DNA of 64,000 bases from Sphingomonas azotifigens NBRC 15497 (GTDB lineage Bacteria; Pseudomonadota; Alphaproteobacteria; Sphingomonadales; Sphingomonadaceae): assembly GCF_002091475.1 (NCBI RefSeq), contig NZ_BCTR01000014.1, positions 124,001-188,000 of the forward strand, in the 5' to 3' direction. The position numbers and the translations under genes were made by a program. The notes below the pieces were generated by a model. The model saw nothing but the letters and a program-made list of their open reading frames with translations, was not told where the DNA came from and searched no databases. Positions 1-9,214 of the stretch are shown here, piece by piece; the stretch's first letter is position 1; every line of letters starts with the position of its first letter.

Positions 1-242
1 CGCAGCGCGACATGCTCAATCCGCACGACGCGCTGCTCCACGCGCTGTTCTCGCTGCGGATGCTGCCGGAGGACCAGCGGCGCGGCTGGCGGGCGATGTT
101 CGATCACCTGGTGTTCCAGCTCCACGGCGACCCCGCCGCGCATATCCCCGAAGCGGCGCGCGGCGTGCTGGGCGAACCCACCCCCGAACAGGTCCAGCGC
201 GCCCGCGATACGCTGCGCCGCGCGCTGGAGGCGCAGCGCTAG
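1..242 (+). CDS. Cupin-like (JmjC-type) protein, C-terminal fragment
   Basis: The reading frame is open from the left edge, so only about the last 79 residues of a longer protein are present. They align by eye with the C-terminus of the complete cupin-like protein at 34017-35051: both have a LLHALxSLR stretch, a W..xFDxxVF segment, an AARG motif and an Arg-rich end. The family resembles JmjC/aspartyl-hydroxylase-like cupins that sit beside TonB receptors and SapC genes in sphingomonads and Caulobacter. The metal-binding residues would lie outside the window. It converges on the MFS gene with a one-base gap. Family assignment is by internal comparison; function is unknown. Confidence 0.75.
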   Translation, partial: QRDMLNPHDALLHALFSLRMLPEDQRRGWRAMFDHLVFQLHGDPAAHIPEAARGVLGEPTPEQVQRARDTLRRALEAQR

Positions 243-243
243 G

Positions 244-1740
244 TCAGTCGCGCGAAAGCGCCGCCACCCGCAGCATCGCCAGCGCAGCGAGCAGCAGCGT
301 GGCGGCGGCGAACGCCATCGTCCAGATCGGCTCGCCCGGGAAGAGGTGGTTCATGATCGAGCCCATCACCGTTGCGACCAGCAGCTGCGGCACCACAACG
401 AAGACATTGAACAGCCCCATATAGATGCCGAGCTTGGCCTGGGGCAGGCTGGAGGCGAGGATCGCATAGGGCATGGCGAGGATCGAGGCCCAGGCGATAC
501 CGATGCCGATCTCGCTGGCGAGCAGCCACGCGGGATCGCGCACCACGAAGAAGCTGGCAAAGCCCGCCGCCCCGCAGAGCAGCCCGAAGATATGCGTGCG
601 CGCCTTGCCGAACCGCGCCGAGAGCAGTGGCAGCAGGGTGAGCGCCGCCACTGCCGCGACACCGTTATAGGTGGCGAACAGCACGTCGACCCAGTTGGCG
701 CCTTGCTGATAGCCGGCGCTCTTCGGATCGGGCGCGCCGTAAAAGGCGCCGGCGACGATCGGCGTGGTGTTGACCCACATGATGAACAGCGCCGACCAGC
801 TGAAGAACTGCGCCAGCGCGAGCCGCTTCATCAGCGGCGGCATGCCCGCAAAATCGCCGACGATATGACCGAGCATGCTGGCCTTGCCTGCCCGCGCCCG
901 CATGATCGCGACCGCCTGCGCGACGCCATAGGCAATCAGCAGCGCGCCCAGCAAATAGACTTCCTTCTCCAGCGCGAACCGGGCAACCGCAAGCACCACC
1001 AGCGCCCCCGCGACGACCCAGGGCACCCCGGCCGCGGGATGCCGCGCCGCGAGCAGCCGCACCGCCGCGCCGTCGTCATCCCCGGGAGGACCGTCGAACG
1101 CCGCCATTTCCGCGGGGCTGTATTCGCGCGTGGTCAGCACCGTCCAAAGCACCGAGCAGAACAGTGCCGCGCCGCCGAACCAGAAGGCATAGCGCACCGT
1201 ATCCGGCGGGCCATGCGCCACCGCCGCGTTGGAGACGCCGAGATGCTCCAGCGCCCAGGGGAAGAGCGAGCCCAGCACCGCGCCCGCGCCGATGAAGGCG
1301 GTCTGCACCGCATAGCCGGCGCTGTGCTGGTCCTTGCGCAGCATGTCGCCGACAAAGGCGCGAAACGGCTCCATCGAGATGTTGAGCGAGGCATCGAGCA
1401 CCCACAGGAGCCCGGCGGCGAACCACAGGGCCGGACTCGAAGGCATAACCAGCAGCGCGCAGGCGGCGAGGATCGCGCCACCGAGGAAATAGGGCCGTCG
1501 CCGCCCGAGCCGGCCGAGCCAGGTCCTGTCGCTGAGATGGCCGATGATCGGCTGCATCAGCAGCCCGGTGAGCGGCGCCGCCACCCACAGCGCCGGCACG
1601 TCGTCGAGCCGGGAGCCGAGCGACTGGAAGATCCGCGTCATGTTCGCGTTCTGCAGCGCGAAGCCGACCTGGATGCCGAAAAAGCCGAAGCTGATGTTCC
1701 ACAGCCCCGCGAAGGACTGGCGCGGCTTCTCCACCCTCAC
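244..1740 (-). CDS. MFS sugar permease, GPH/SLC45-like (probable maltose/maltodextrin)
   Basis: A 498-residue polytopic inner-membrane protein. The GTG start at 1740 overlaps the stop of the LacI gene by four bases (GTGA), so the two are translationally coupled; further 5' extension of the frame would run antisense-like through the LacI gene and is rejected. The N-terminus has the GPH-family pattern (FGFFGIQVGFALQNANM, then LWVAAPLTGLLMQPIIG and a SDRTW loop with an RRRPY motif) seen in sucrose/maltose permeases. Roughly 12 hydrophobic segments are visible. It sits opposite a TonB receptor and GH13 enzymes, so uptake of maltose or maltodextrin across the inner membrane is the likely role. The substrate is inferred from context. 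Confidence 0.85.
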   Translation of the reverse strand: MRVEKPRQSFAGLWNISFGFFGIQVGFALQNANMTRIFQSLGSRLDDVPALWVAAPLTGLLMQPIIGHLSDRTWLGRLGRRRPYFLGGAILAACALLVMPSSPALWFAAGLLWVLDASLNISMEPFRAFVGDMLRKDQHSAGYAVQTAFIGAGAVLGSLFPWALEHLGVSNAAVAHGPPDTVRYAFWFGGAALFCSVLWTVLTTREYSPAEMAAFDGPPGDDDGAAVRLLAARHPAAGVPWVVAGALVVLAVARFALEKEVYLLGALLIAYGVAQAVAIMRARAGKASMLGHIVGDFAGMPPLMKRLALAQFFSWSALFIMWVNTTPIVAGAFYGAPDPKSAGYQQGANWVDVLFATYNGVAAVAALTLLPLLSARFGKARTHIFGLLCGAAGFASFFVVRDPAWLLASEIGIGIAWASILAMPYAILASSLPQAKLGIYMGLFNVFVVVPQLLVATVMGSIMNHLFPGEPIWTMAFAAATLLLAALAMLRVAALSRD

Positions 1741-2765
1741 GCCCCGCACGACTTGCGCACGACCAGCCTGGTGGGGAGCAATGCCGGGCCGACGGGCCTT
1801 TCGCGGATCCGCCCTATCAGCGTCTCGACCAGCGTTCGGCCCGCAAGGCGCGCATCCTGCATCACGGTGGTGAGCGGCGGGCTGGCCGAGCTGGCTGCTG
1901 GAATATCGTCGAAACCGATCACCGAAACATCCTCTGGAATGCGCTTGCCCGCGGCCTGGAGCACCCGCATCGCGCCGATCGCGATCAGGTCGCTCGCCGC
2001 GAGGATCGCGTCGAAATCCGCGCCGCTGTCCAGCAGCGCCTGGGCTGCGGCCGCCCCGGAATCTTCGGTCGTGATCGCGTCGATCTGCAGATCCGGATCG
2101 ACCGCCACGCCGGCCGCCGTCAGCGCCGCGGCATGGCCGCAATAGCGCTCGTGAAACTCGGGATAGTGGCTCGAGGCCGTACCCAAAAATCCAATTCGCG
2201 TCCGGCCGAGCCCGAGCAGGTGCCGCGTCGCCTCGCCGCCGCCGCCGCGATTGTCGCAGCCGATGGTCAGTCCCGCGCCATCGGACAGCACCGATCCCCA
2301 GCGGACGAAATGCGTCCCCGCATCCTGCAGCGCCTGGAGCCGGGTGCGGTACAGCTCGAAATCGCCATAGCCGAGCAGGATCAGCCCGTCGGCCTTGCGG
2401 GCATCCTCATAATCGGTGTGCCAGTCGCTCGACAGCTGCTGAAAGCTGATCAGCAGATCATGATTATGCTCGGCACAGGTACGAATGATGGACCCGAGCA
2501 TCGAGTGAAAGAAGGGATTGATCAGCGAATCGTCCGAGGTCGGATCCTCGAAGAACAGCAGCGCCAGCGTCTGGGAATGGCGGGTACGGAGATTGGAAGC
2601 AGCCTTGTCGACGCGGTAGTTCAACTGCTTCGCCACCGCCTCGATACGCAGTCGCGTCGCCGGATTCACGCCGGCCTCGCCACGGAGCGCACGGGACACG
2701 GTTGGCTGGGACACGCCCGCCAGTTGCGCGATATCGAATGATGTAGGCTTGCGCTGCATGCCCAT
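1737..2765 (-). CDS. LacI-family transcriptional regulator of the maltodextrin locus
   Basis: 342 residues from the ATG at 2765, which follows a GGAGG Shine-Dalgarno seven bases upstream; an in-frame ATG at 2816 lacks one. An N-terminal LacI helix-turn-helix (SFDIAQLAGVSQPTVSRALR) covers about residues 9-28, followed by the hinge helix and a periplasmic-binding-protein-like effector domain ending with VIGFDDIPAA and LTTV motifs. It is coupled to the MFS permease and divergent from the TonB receptor at 3031, so it probably represses one or both units in response to a maltose-type sugar. Effector identity is inferred from neighbours. Confidence 0.88.
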   Translation of the reverse strand: MGMQRKPTSFDIAQLAGVSQPTVSRALRGEAGVNPATRLRIEAVAKQLNYRVDKAASNLRTRHSQTLALLFFEDPTSDDSLINPFFHSMLGSIIRTCAEHNHDLLISFQQLSSDWHTDYEDARKADGLILLGYGDFELYRTRLQALQDAGTHFVRWGSVLSDGAGLTIGCDNRGGGGEATRHLLGLGRTRIGFLGTASSHYPEFHERYCGHAAALTAAGVAVDPDLQIDAITTEDSGAAAAQALLDSGADFDAILAASDLIAIGAMRVLQAAGKRIPEDVSVIGFDDIPAASSASPPLTTVMQDARLAGRTLVETLIGRIRERPVGPALLPTRLVVRKSCGA

Positions 2766-3030
2766 CCTGCTTCCTCCCGGCGTACGGCCGTGGTCGCCGT
2801 TTCGCATATTATGCATGGGCGCAGGACGACCGTCGCGTCAATCGCCGCGGGGGTGCCAAATGGCCATGGCGGGTCCGGATCGGCCCTGAATACGTATGTG
2901 AGCGACTGGCCTCCATACCCCCTTTTGCAAGATTGAATGCAGCGCTGCGCAGAACCGGCGCATCCCGCATGGGGCGGGCACCATCCGGCCACCAAGAGCC
3001 GGCAGTAGAGACAGATTGGGGAGAGACACG
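2766..3030. promoter_or_regulatory. Divergent promoter region between lacI and TonB receptor
   Basis: This 265-bp gap must hold the promoters of the leftward LacI/MFS pair and the rightward receptor operon. A perfect 10-bp palindrome GCAGCGCTGC lies at 2939-2948 and an 8-bp palindrome ATACGTAT at about 2890. A CG-centred palindrome is typical of LacI-family operators, so the first is a candidate site, but short palindromes are expected by chance in GC-rich DNA. No clear promoter hexamers are seen. Confidence 0.35.
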
Positions 3031-5847
3031 TTGCTCAGCCATTTCCGCGGCCGTCGCGCCGCCCGCATCGCGCTTGGCGCCAGTGCCGCCGCGATCGCGT
3101 TCAGCATCGCCACCACCGCCTTCGCACAGGACAGCGGCACCCCCGCCGCCGATGCGCAGGACAGCGGACCGGGCGAGACGATCGTCGTCACCGGCTTCCG
3201 CGCTGCGCTCGCCAGCTCGGCGAACATCAAGCGCAACAACACGATGATCGTCGACTCGGTCTCCTCCGAAGACATCGGCAAGCTGCCCGACGTCTCGATC
3301 GCGGACTCGCTGGCGCGCATCCCGGGCGTCACCGCGCAGCGCCTCGAAGGCCGTGACCAGCGCCTGTCGATCCGCGGCCTCGGCCCCGATTTCTCCACCA
3401 CGCTGCTCAACGGCCGCGAGCAGGTGACGGTGGGCGACAATCGCGGCGTCGAGTTCGACCAGTACCCCTCGGAATTCTTCAAGAACGTCAACGTCTACAA
3501 GTCGGCCGATGCCTCGCTGATCGCCGCCGGCATCGCCGGCACGGTGGACCTGCGCATGCTCCGCCCGCTTGCGCAATCGAAGCGCACCTTCGTCGTCGCC
3601 GCGCGCGGGCAGATGAACGAGCAGAAGAAGCTCAATCCGGACGGCACCCGCTACGGCTATCGCGCCTCGGCGACCTATGTCGACAAGTTCGCGAACGACA
3701 CGCTGGGCTTGGCGATCGGCGTCTCCGCGCAGAACACGCCGACCCAGATCGAGCGCTATGCCGCCTGGGGCTTCCCCAACGAATCCGCCGCCGGCAACAA
3801 CCTGTTCCTCGGCGGCGCCAAGCCCTATGTGCAGTCGAACCTGCTCAAGCGCTATGGCGGCGTGGCGACGGTGGAATGGCAGCCGAGCGAGAATTTCCAC
3901 TCGACCTTCGACGGACTCTATTCGCACTTCGAGGAAACCCAGCGCCTGCGCGGCATCGAATTCCCGATCGCGCCGCAATGGGGCTCGGGCGCGGTCATCC
4001 AGCCGGGCTACACCGTCACCAACGGCCTGGTGACCAGCGCCACGCTGAGCAACGTCGTCGCCGTTCAGCGCAACGACTATAACCAGCGCAAGGCCGAGAA
4101 CATCTCGCTCGGCTGGAACAACGACGTCAAGCTGAGCGACAGCATCCACTTCGTCGTCGACGCCAGCTGGAGCCACGCCACCCGCACCGACTTCCTGCTC
4201 GAGACCTATTCCGGCACCGGCTACAACACCACCGGCGCCAAGGACACGATCAAGATCAGCCAGACGGCGAACGGCACCTACAGCATCGTGCCGACGCTCG
4301 ACTATACCAACACCAGCGTCATCAAGCTGACCGACCCGCGCGGCTGGGGCTATAACGGCACCCAGTCGGTGGTGCAGGCGGGCTTCCTCAACCGCCCGGA
4401 TTTCGAGGACGACCTCAAGTCGCTACGTGCCAGCTTTAACGGCGAGTTCAGCGGCAGCATCGTCAAGAGCTGGGAAATCGGCGGCAATTTCAGCCGGCGC
4501 GAGAAGCAGAGCCGCTACACCTCCTATTTCCTCTGCCCGCCGGGCGCGGGCACCGGCTGCACGATCGCCAGCGGCACGCCGACCAGCTTCGCGGTGCCGG
4601 CCGACGCCGTGCTCGGCGAGCAGGTCGCGCTCGCCTATCTCGGCGTGCCGAAGATGCTGACCTATGATCCGCTCAAGGTCTACGGGCTGTTGCGGCCGGT
4701 GTTCGACAACCGCCCCGGCTCGCTGGTGCGCGACAATATCGTCACCGAGAAGGTCTATACCGGCTATGCCAAGCTGACGATCGACGGCATGGTCGGCGGC
4801 AAGTCGCTCAAGGGCACGCTGGGCCTGCAGGTGGTGCATACCGACCAGGGCTCGTCGGGCGCGATCGCAGCGCTGCAGGGCGGCGTGGTGACCACCGCAC
4901 CGGTGCGCGACAACACCAAATACACCAACTTCCTGCCCTCCGCGACGTTCAGCCTCGAGCTGATGCCCGCCTTCTATGTGAAGATGGGCGCCGCGCAGAC
5001 GATGGTGCGCCCGCGCCTCGACCAGGAACGCATCACCCAGGCGGTGAATGTCGACCTGTCGAAGCTTGGCCAGGGCAGCCTGCCGCAGAACAGCCCGTTC
5101 AGCTCTGACGGCGGCAACTTCCGCCTGCGGCCGTACCAGTCGACCAATATCGACATCTCGATCGAGAAATATCTGCGTGGCGGCGGCTATCTCTCGGTGG
5201 CGGGCTTCTACAAGCACCTCACCGACTTCGTCGATCCGAACAACAGCACGCTGTACGACTTCTCGGCGCTGCTCAACGCCCTGCCCCCAGCGGCGCAGGC
5301 GATCGTGCGGTCGCAGAACGCGCAGTTCGGCCTGGTGAAGACGCCGGACAATACCGGCCGCGGCGACATTCTCGGCGTCGAAGCCACCGCATCGGTGCCG
5401 TTCAGCATGTTCGCCAAGGCGCTCGACGGGTTCGGCGTGTTCGCCAGCGGGTCCTATGTCGACAGCCGCGTCGTCTATGGCAGCAACCCGAACCAGCCGG
5501 TCACCCTGCCCGGCCAGTCCAAGTGGATCGCCACCGGCACCGCCTATTTCGAGAAGAACGGCTTCCAGGCGCGCGCGACCTATCGCTGGCGCGACAGCTT
5601 CCTGGCGGAGCTGGCGGGGCTTTCGGCCAGTCCGGAGTTCCGCACCGGCAAGTCCGAAGGCGTGCTCGATGCCCAGATCGGCTATGAGTTCCAGTCCGGG
5701 CCACTCCACGGCCTGGCGATCCTGGCACAGGCCAAGAACCTGACCGACGCGCCGTTCATCACCACCGAGGCGGGCGATACCCGCCTCGTGCGCGAATATC
5801 AGCGCTACGGCCGCGATTATTATCTCGGCATCACGTACAAGTTCTGA
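3031..5847 (+). CDS. TonB-dependent outer-membrane receptor (maltodextrin locus)
   Basis: 938 residues starting at a TTG at 3031 that is preceded by GGGGAGA (3018-3024); an earlier in-frame TTG at 3016 has no ribosome site. A signal peptide ends at AFA-Q near residue 32. The TonB box reads ETIVVTGF, followed by the plug domain (SEDIGKLPDVSIADSLARIPG, then SIRGLGPDF) and a long beta-barrel ending in an aromatic residue (YLGITYKF). This IVVTG/EDIGK/RIPG pattern is that of large sphingomonad/Caulobacter carbohydrate receptors. It heads an operon with the halogenase-like protein and two GH13 enzymes, so import of maltodextrins is likely, comparable with MalA of Caulobacter. Confidence 0.92.
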   Translation: MLSHFRGRRAARIALGASAAAIAFSIATTAFAQDSGTPAADAQDSGPGETIVVTGFRAALASSANIKRNNTMIVDSVSSEDIGKLPDVSIADSLARIPGVTAQRLEGRDQRLSIRGLGPDFSTTLLNGREQVTVGDNRGVEFDQYPSEFFKNVNVYKSADASLIAAGIAGTVDLRMLRPLAQSKRTFVVAARGQMNEQKKLNPDGTRYGYRASATYVDKFANDTLGLAIGVSAQNTPTQIERYAAWGFPNESAAGNNLFLGGAKPYVQSNLLKRYGGVATVEWQPSENFHSTFDGLYSHFEETQRLRGIEFPIAPQWGSGAVIQPGYTVTNGLVTSATLSNVVAVQRNDYNQRKAENISLGWNNDVKLSDSIHFVVDASWSHATRTDFLLETYSGTGYNTTGAKDTIKISQTANGTYSIVPTLDYTNTSVIKLTDPRGWGYNGTQSVVQAGFLNRPDFEDDLKSLRASFNGEFSGSIVKSWEIGGNFSRREKQSRYTSYFLCPPGAGTGCTIASGTPTSFAVPADAVLGEQVALAYLGVPKMLTYDPLKVYGLLRPVFDNRPGSLVRDNIVTEKVYTGYAKLTIDGMVGGKSLKGTLGLQVVHTDQGSSGAIAALQGGVVTTAPVRDNTKYTNFLPSATFSLELMPAFYVKMGAAQTMVRPRLDQERITQAVNVDLSKLGQGSLPQNSPFSSDGGNFRLRPYQSTNIDISIEKYLRGGGYLSVAGFYKHLTDFVDPNNSTLYDFSALLNALPPAAQAIVRSQNAQFGLVKTPDNTGRGDILGVEATASVPFSMFAKALDGFGVFASGSYVDSRVVYGSNPNQPVTLPGQSKWIATGTAYFEKNGFQARATYRWRDSFLAELAGLSASPEFRTGKSEGVLDAQIGYEFQSGPLHGLAILAQAKNLTDAPFITTEAGDTRLVREYQRYGRDYYLGITYKF

Positions 5848-5857
5848 CGTCAGGCGA

Positions 5858-5882
5858 CCCGGTCCTCAGCGCGGGGACCGGG
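5858..5882 (+). other. Stem-loop between TonB receptor and halogenase genes
   Basis: CCCGGTCC and GGACCGGG arms enclose a short loop just after the receptor stop codon. There is no T-run, so it is not a classical terminator. It could partly attenuate transcription or stabilise the upstream message, giving more receptor than downstream protein. Confidence 0.4.
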
Positions 5883-5912
5883 CCGTTCCATCGGCACCGG
5901 AGGGGGTGAGCC

Positions 5913-7424
5913 ATGGCAACCGCAGCACCATATCGCATCGTCGTCGCCGGCGGCGGCACGGCCGGGTGGATGGCCGCGGCGGCGCTTGCCCGCTTTCTCG
6001 GGCCGGGCTTCACCGTGACGCTGGTCGAATCCGATGCGATCGGCACGGTCGGCGTCGGCGAAGCGACGATCCCGCAGATCCAGATGTTCAACGCGAGCCT
6101 CGGCATCGACGAGGATGCGTTCGTCGCCGCCACCCAGGCCAGCTACAAGCTCGGCATCGAATTCGTCGGCTGGACCAAGAGCGGCCGCTACACGCACGCC
6201 TTTGGCGATGTCGGGCGCGATAACGGCCTGCTCGCCTTTCGCCACACCTGGCTGCGCGGACGTGCCGAAGGCGTGGCCGGGCCGCTCGCCGCCTATGCGC
6301 TCAACAATGTCGCCGCGCTTGCCGGCCGGATGCAGCGCGGACCGGCGCGCACCGCCCGCATGCTGCCGGAGATGCCCTATGCGTTCCATTTCGACGCCGG
6401 CCTCTACGCCCGCTTTCTGCGCCGCTACGCCGAGGCGCGCGGCGTGGTCCGGCAGGAGGGGCGGATCGAAGCCGTCGCGCGCGCGGGCGAGGACGGCCAT
6501 GTCGAGGCGCTGCACCTTGAGGGCGACCGCCGGATAGAGGGCGACCTGTTCCTCGATTGCACCGGCTTCCACGCGCGGCTGATCGGCGAGGCGATGGGGG
6601 TCGGCTATCAGGACTGGTCGCGTTGGCTACCCTGCGACCGCGCGCTGGCGGTGCCGAGCGCCCGGGCGCGGGACTTTCCCCCGTACACCCGCGCGACGGC
6701 GCACGGCGCGGGCTGGCAATGGCGCATCCCGCTCCAGCATCGCACCGGCAACGGCATCGTCTATGCGAGCCGGCATCTCTCGGACGACGAAGCCGCTGCC
6801 CGGCTGCTCGCAGGGCTGGACGAGCCCGCGCTGGCCGATCCCCGCCCACTCCGCTTCCTGGCGGGCCGGCGAGAGGTCTGCTGGGCGGGCAATGTCATCG
6901 CCCTGGGCCTTGCCAGCGGTTTCCTCGAACCGCTCGAATCGACCAGCATCCACCTCATCCAGTCGGCGATCGAGCGCGTGCTCCAGCTGCTGCCCGGCCG
7001 CCGCCCCCTCGCCCCGCTGCGCGACCGCTATAATCGCCAGGCCGCACACGAGATGGAGCGGATCCGCGACTTCCTGATCCTCCATTATTGGGCCAATGAT
7101 CGCGACGAGCCCTTCTGGCGCGAACGCCGCGAGACTCCGCTCCCCGATGGCCTCGCCGAAAAGATCGCGTTGTGGCGCGAGAGCGGCGATATCCTGCCCG
7201 ACGAGGGCGATCTGTTCAGCGCCGTCGCCTGGCTGCAAGTGCTTGTCGGCCAGGGCATCGCTGCACGGGGACACCACCCGCTCGCCGATCAGCCGCCACG
7301 CGAACAGATCGCCGAATATCTCGACCTCATCGCCAAGCTGAACGCGCGCGAAGTCGCGCAGATGCCCAGCCACCCTGATTTCGTCCGCGCGCATGGCGCC
7401 GCCGACACGGAGATTGCCGCGTGA
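5913..7424 (+). CDS. Flavin-dependent tryptophan-halogenase-family protein
   Basis: 503 residues, ATG preceded by GGAGGGGGTGAGCC. The FAD-binding GGGTAGW motif is at residues 13-19, GVGEATIP at 47-54, the halogenase WxWxIP motif at 268-273, and PLEST at 340-344. The lysine (K79) and glutamate (E342) needed for chlorination in PrnA-type enzymes are both kept. Despite this, members next to TonB receptors in sphingomonads and Caulobacter have no proven halogenation role. It lies between a sugar receptor and amylases and overlaps the next gene by four bases, which points to a role tied to carbohydrate uptake. Family is firm; reaction and substrate are unknown. Confidence 0.88.
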   Translation: MATAAPYRIVVAGGGTAGWMAAAALARFLGPGFTVTLVESDAIGTVGVGEATIPQIQMFNASLGIDEDAFVAATQASYKLGIEFVGWTKSGRYTHAFGDVGRDNGLLAFRHTWLRGRAEGVAGPLAAYALNNVAALAGRMQRGPARTARMLPEMPYAFHFDAGLYARFLRRYAEARGVVRQEGRIEAVARAGEDGHVEALHLEGDRRIEGDLFLDCTGFHARLIGEAMGVGYQDWSRWLPCDRALAVPSARARDFPPYTRATAHGAGWQWRIPLQHRTGNGIVYASRHLSDDEAAARLLAGLDEPALADPRPLRFLAGRREVCWAGNVIALGLASGFLEPLESTSIHLIQSAIERVLQLLPGRRPLAPLRDRYNRQAAHEMERIRDFLILHYWANDRDEPFWRERRETPLPDGLAEKIALWRESGDILPDEGDLFSAVAWLQVLVGQGIAARGHHPLADQPPREQIAEYLDLIAKLNAREVAQMPSHPDFVRAHGAADTEIAA

Positions 7425-9214
7425 TCCGCAAGACCGCCCTCGCCCTGCTCGCCGCTGCGCTGGCAGCGACGCCTGCCATGGCGCAGACCTATCGCGATCG
7501 GCTGCCGGAGGACGAAATACTCTACTTCCTCCTCCCGGACCGTTTCGACAATGGCGATCCCGCCAATGATCGCGGCGGCCTGGCCGGTGATCGGCTTGTC
7601 ACCGGCTTCGATCCCGCGTCCAAGGGCTTCTATCATGGCGGTGACCTCAAGGGTGTGCTGAACCGGCTCGACTATATCCGGGCGCTGGGTGCCACCGCGA
7701 TCTGGGTCGGCCCTATCTTCAAGAACAAGCCGGTACAGGGGTCGAAGGGGCAGGAAACGGCCGGCTATCACGGCTATTGGATCACCGATTTTACCCAGGT
7801 CGATCCGCATTTCGGCACCAATACCGAGTTCAAGGCGCTGGTCGACGCCGCCCACAAGCGCGGCATCAAGGTCTACATGGACATCGTGGTGAACCACACC
7901 GCGGACGTGATCCAGTATCGCGAGTGCGGCGACTGCAGCTATCGCAGCCGCGCCGACTATCCCTACAGCCGCAAGGGCGGCGTTACCGGCGCCGCGATCA
8001 ACCCCGGCTTCGCCGGCGACGACGATCACAGCGTAGCGAATTTCGCCAAGCTGACCCGGCCCGATTACGCCTACACGCCCTTCGTCCCCGAGGCGGAAAA
8101 GAAGGTGAAGGTCCCGGCTTGGCTGAACGACCCGATCTATTACCACAATCGCGGCAACTCGACCTTCGCCGGCGAGAGCTCGACCATGGGCGATTTCGTC
8201 GGGCTCGACGACCTGATGACCGAGCATCCGCGCGTTGTCGCCGGCATGATCGACATCTTCGGCGAGTGGATCGATCGCTTCGGCATCGACGGCTTCCGCA
8301 TCGACACCGCGCGCCATGTGGACCCGACATTCTGGCAGGTTTTTATCCCCGCGATGCTCGCCCGCGCCAAGGCCAGGGGCATCCCGAACTTCCACATCTT
8401 CGGCGAGGTCGCCGATCCCGACGTGGCTGCGCTCGCCCAGCACACCCGCGTCGACAAGTTCCCGGCGGTGCTCGACTTCGCCTTCAACCAAGCGGTGATC
8501 GACGTTGCGGGCGGCAAGGGTACCGATCGCCTCGCCAAAGTCTTCGCAGCAGATGCGCTGTACGAGGGCGGGGAGAAGACCGCGCACCGCCTGCCCACCT
8601 TCGTCAGCAACCATGACGCTGGCCGCGTCGCCACCTTCCTCAAGCAGGCCAATCCGAAGATCAGCCAGGCCGAATTGCTCCAGCGCGTACAACTGGCTCA
8701 GGCGATGCTGCTGCTGCTCCGCGGCGTGCCGACCATCTATTCGGGCGACGAGCAGGGCTTCGTCAGCGACGGCAACGACCAGGATGCCCGCGAGGACATG
8801 TTCGGCAGCAAGGTGGCCAGCTACAACGACAACCATCTGCTCGGCACCGCCGCGACCACCGCCACGCCCAGCTTCAACCCCAGCCACCCGCTGTTCCGCG
8901 AAATCGCCACGCTTGCTCGGCTTCGCACCAGCCACGCGGCGCTCACCCGCGGCCACCAGGTCACCCGCTTCGCCAGCGACAAGCCCGGCCTGTTCGCCGT
9001 CTCGCGCTTCGACCCCAAGACCGGCGCCGAGACCGTTATCGCCTTCAACACCAGCCCCGCGCCGTGGAACGGCAACATCCAGGTCGAAACCGGCTCCACC
9101 GCCTTCCGCACCCTTGCGGGCGCCTGCCCAGCCAATGCCGCTGCCCCCGGCAGCCTCACCCTTTCCCTTCCCGCGTTCGGCTATACGGTCTGCGCGGCCG
9201 GAGCCTCCAAGTGA
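7421..9214 (+). CDS. Secreted GH13 alpha-amylase/cyclomaltodextrinase-type enzyme
   Basis: 597 residues from a GTG that overlaps the halogenase stop (GTGA). An N-terminal signal peptide cuts after about AMA (residue 21), so the enzyme is periplasmic or surface-exposed. All GH13 regions are present: DIVVNHTAD (154-162), GFRIDTARH with nucleophile D295, FGEV with acid/base E329, and FVSNHD with D399. Together these define an alpha-glucan hydrolase acting by a retaining mechanism. It probably cuts starch or maltodextrin imported by the upstream receptor. The exact specificity (amylase, neopullulanase or cyclomaltodextrinase) cannot be decided from sequence alone. Confidence 0.9.
   Translation: MIRKTALALLAAALAATPAMAQTYRDRLPEDEILYFLLPDRFDNGDPANDRGGLAGDRLVTGFDPASKGFYHGGDLKGVLNRLDYIRALGATAIWVGPIFKNKPVQGSKGQETAGYHGYWITDFTQVDPHFGTNTEFKALVDAAHKRGIKVYMDIVVNHTADVIQYRECGDCSYRSRADYPYSRKGGVTGAAINPGFAGDDDHSVANFAKLTRPDYAYTPFVPEAEKKVKVPAWLNDPIYYHNRGNSTFAGESSTMGDFVGLDDLMTEHPRVVAGMIDIFGEWIDRFGIDGFRIDTARHVDPTFWQVFIPAMLARAKARGIPNFHIFGEVADPDVAALAQHTRVDKFPAVLDFAFNQAVIDVAGGKGTDRLAKVFAADALYEGGEKTAHRLPTFVSNHDAGRVATFLKQANPKISQAELLQRVQLAQAMLLLLRGVPTIYSGDEQGFVSDGNDQDAREDMFGSKVASYNDNHLLGTAATTATPSFNPSHPLFREIATLARLRTSHAALTRGHQVTRFASDKPGLFAVSRFDPKTGAETVIAFNTSPAPWNGNIQVETGSTAFRTLAGACPANAAAPGSLTLSLPAFGYTVCAAGASK

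Noticed and set aside
1741..2142. N-terminal extension of the MFS permease
   Set aside because: The added residues are Arg/Gly-rich and come from an alternative frame of the LacI gene. The GTG at 1740 gives a normal permease start and a GTGA coupling.
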